NCBI GenBank assembly: GCA_937889855.1
Contig: CALBYK010000301.1
Location: forward strand, 1 to 13,183
Source: an uncultured Prevotella sp.
GTDB lineage: Bacteria; Bacteroidota; Bacteroidia; Bacteroidales; Bacteroidaceae
DNA length: 13,183 nucleotides
Direction of reading: 5' to 3'
The notes beneath the pieces were generated by a model, which ran no database searches, was not told where the DNA came from, and was given only the letters and a program-made list of their open reading frames with translations. The translations under genes were made by a program, and so were the position numbers. Positions 13,091-13,183 of the stretch are shown here, in pieces (position 1 is the stretch's first letter; every line of letters starts with the position of its first letter).

Positions 13091-13183
13091 CCCGAATGGC
13101 GGATAGCGGTAATTTGGTGTTTTTCCACTTATTAAGTAACAGTTAAAAAATAACTTGGTACAAAAATGCTAAGCAGATTTGCA

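Larger units (their letters stand above)
12707..13183. other. AT-rich bidirectional promoter region and leader
   Basis: 477 bp without a convincing gene. It holds the minus-strand promoter of the CoA-transferase gene (12762-12769), an AT-rich centre, and a plus-strand promoter (12937-12968) that starts a leader of at least 200 nt with a short possible peptide (12986-13030) and a bulged hairpin (13059-13090). The gene served by the leader lies beyond the right edge. Confidence 0.6.

Noticed and set aside
13155..13181. Second possible promoter at the right edge (TTGG, then CAGATTTG)
   Set aside because: The -7 box has C instead of T at its first base and G-A in the spacer, and the spacing of about 15-16 bp is too short.

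Overview
The window looks like chromosomal core DNA from a Bacteroidota bacterium, most likely of the Prevotella group. Three things point there: seven of eight recognisable promoters carry the Bacteroidota -7 box TAnnTTTG extended to TAnnTTTGCA; several families are largely restricted to this phylum (DUF6089, DUF6242, DUF4294); and a secreted protease ends in a tail resembling Prevotella/Porphyromonas type IX secretion signals. Genes are moderately GC-rich and separated by AT-rich gaps. No integrase, transposase, CRISPR array, tRNA or rRNA is visible.

Layout. 1-2836 (minus): a surface-type lipoprotein with BNR-like repeats (DUF6242), then a DUF6089 outer-membrane barrel, then uppS (undecaprenyl diphosphate synthase), which is cut by the left edge. 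3105-4690 (plus): upp (uracil salvage) and, 17 bp later, an exported endonuclease/exonuclease/phosphatase-family protein; the upp leader carries a terminator-like hairpin. 4731-4787: a strong terminator between convergent units. 4815-7471 (minus): three tandem FKBP-type prolyl isomerases predicted to be cytoplasmic, lipid-anchored and periplasmic, with a terminator-like hairpin between the second and third. 7613-7735 (minus): a compact promoter-to-terminator unit with no ORF, a candidate small RNA. 7869-10046 (minus): a secreted M6-family metalloprotease. 10213-10860 (plus): a DUF4294 exported protein with an unusually short predicted leader. 10861-11200: a gap packed with inverted and direct repeats. 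11201-12706 (minus): an acetyl-CoA hydrolase/CoA-transferase. 12707-13183: a promoter region firing both ways, including the best promoter in the window, which starts a structured leader running off the right edge.

Together these are envelope biogenesis and housekeeping functions: lipid carrier synthesis, outer-membrane proteins, envelope protein folding, nucleotide salvage, a secreted protease and fermentation-type CoA metabolism. I see no defence island or biosynthetic cluster. The less ordinary signals are in noncoding DNA: the candidate small RNA at 7613-7735, the upp leader hairpin, the repeat-rich gap at 10861-11140, and the structured leader at the right edge.
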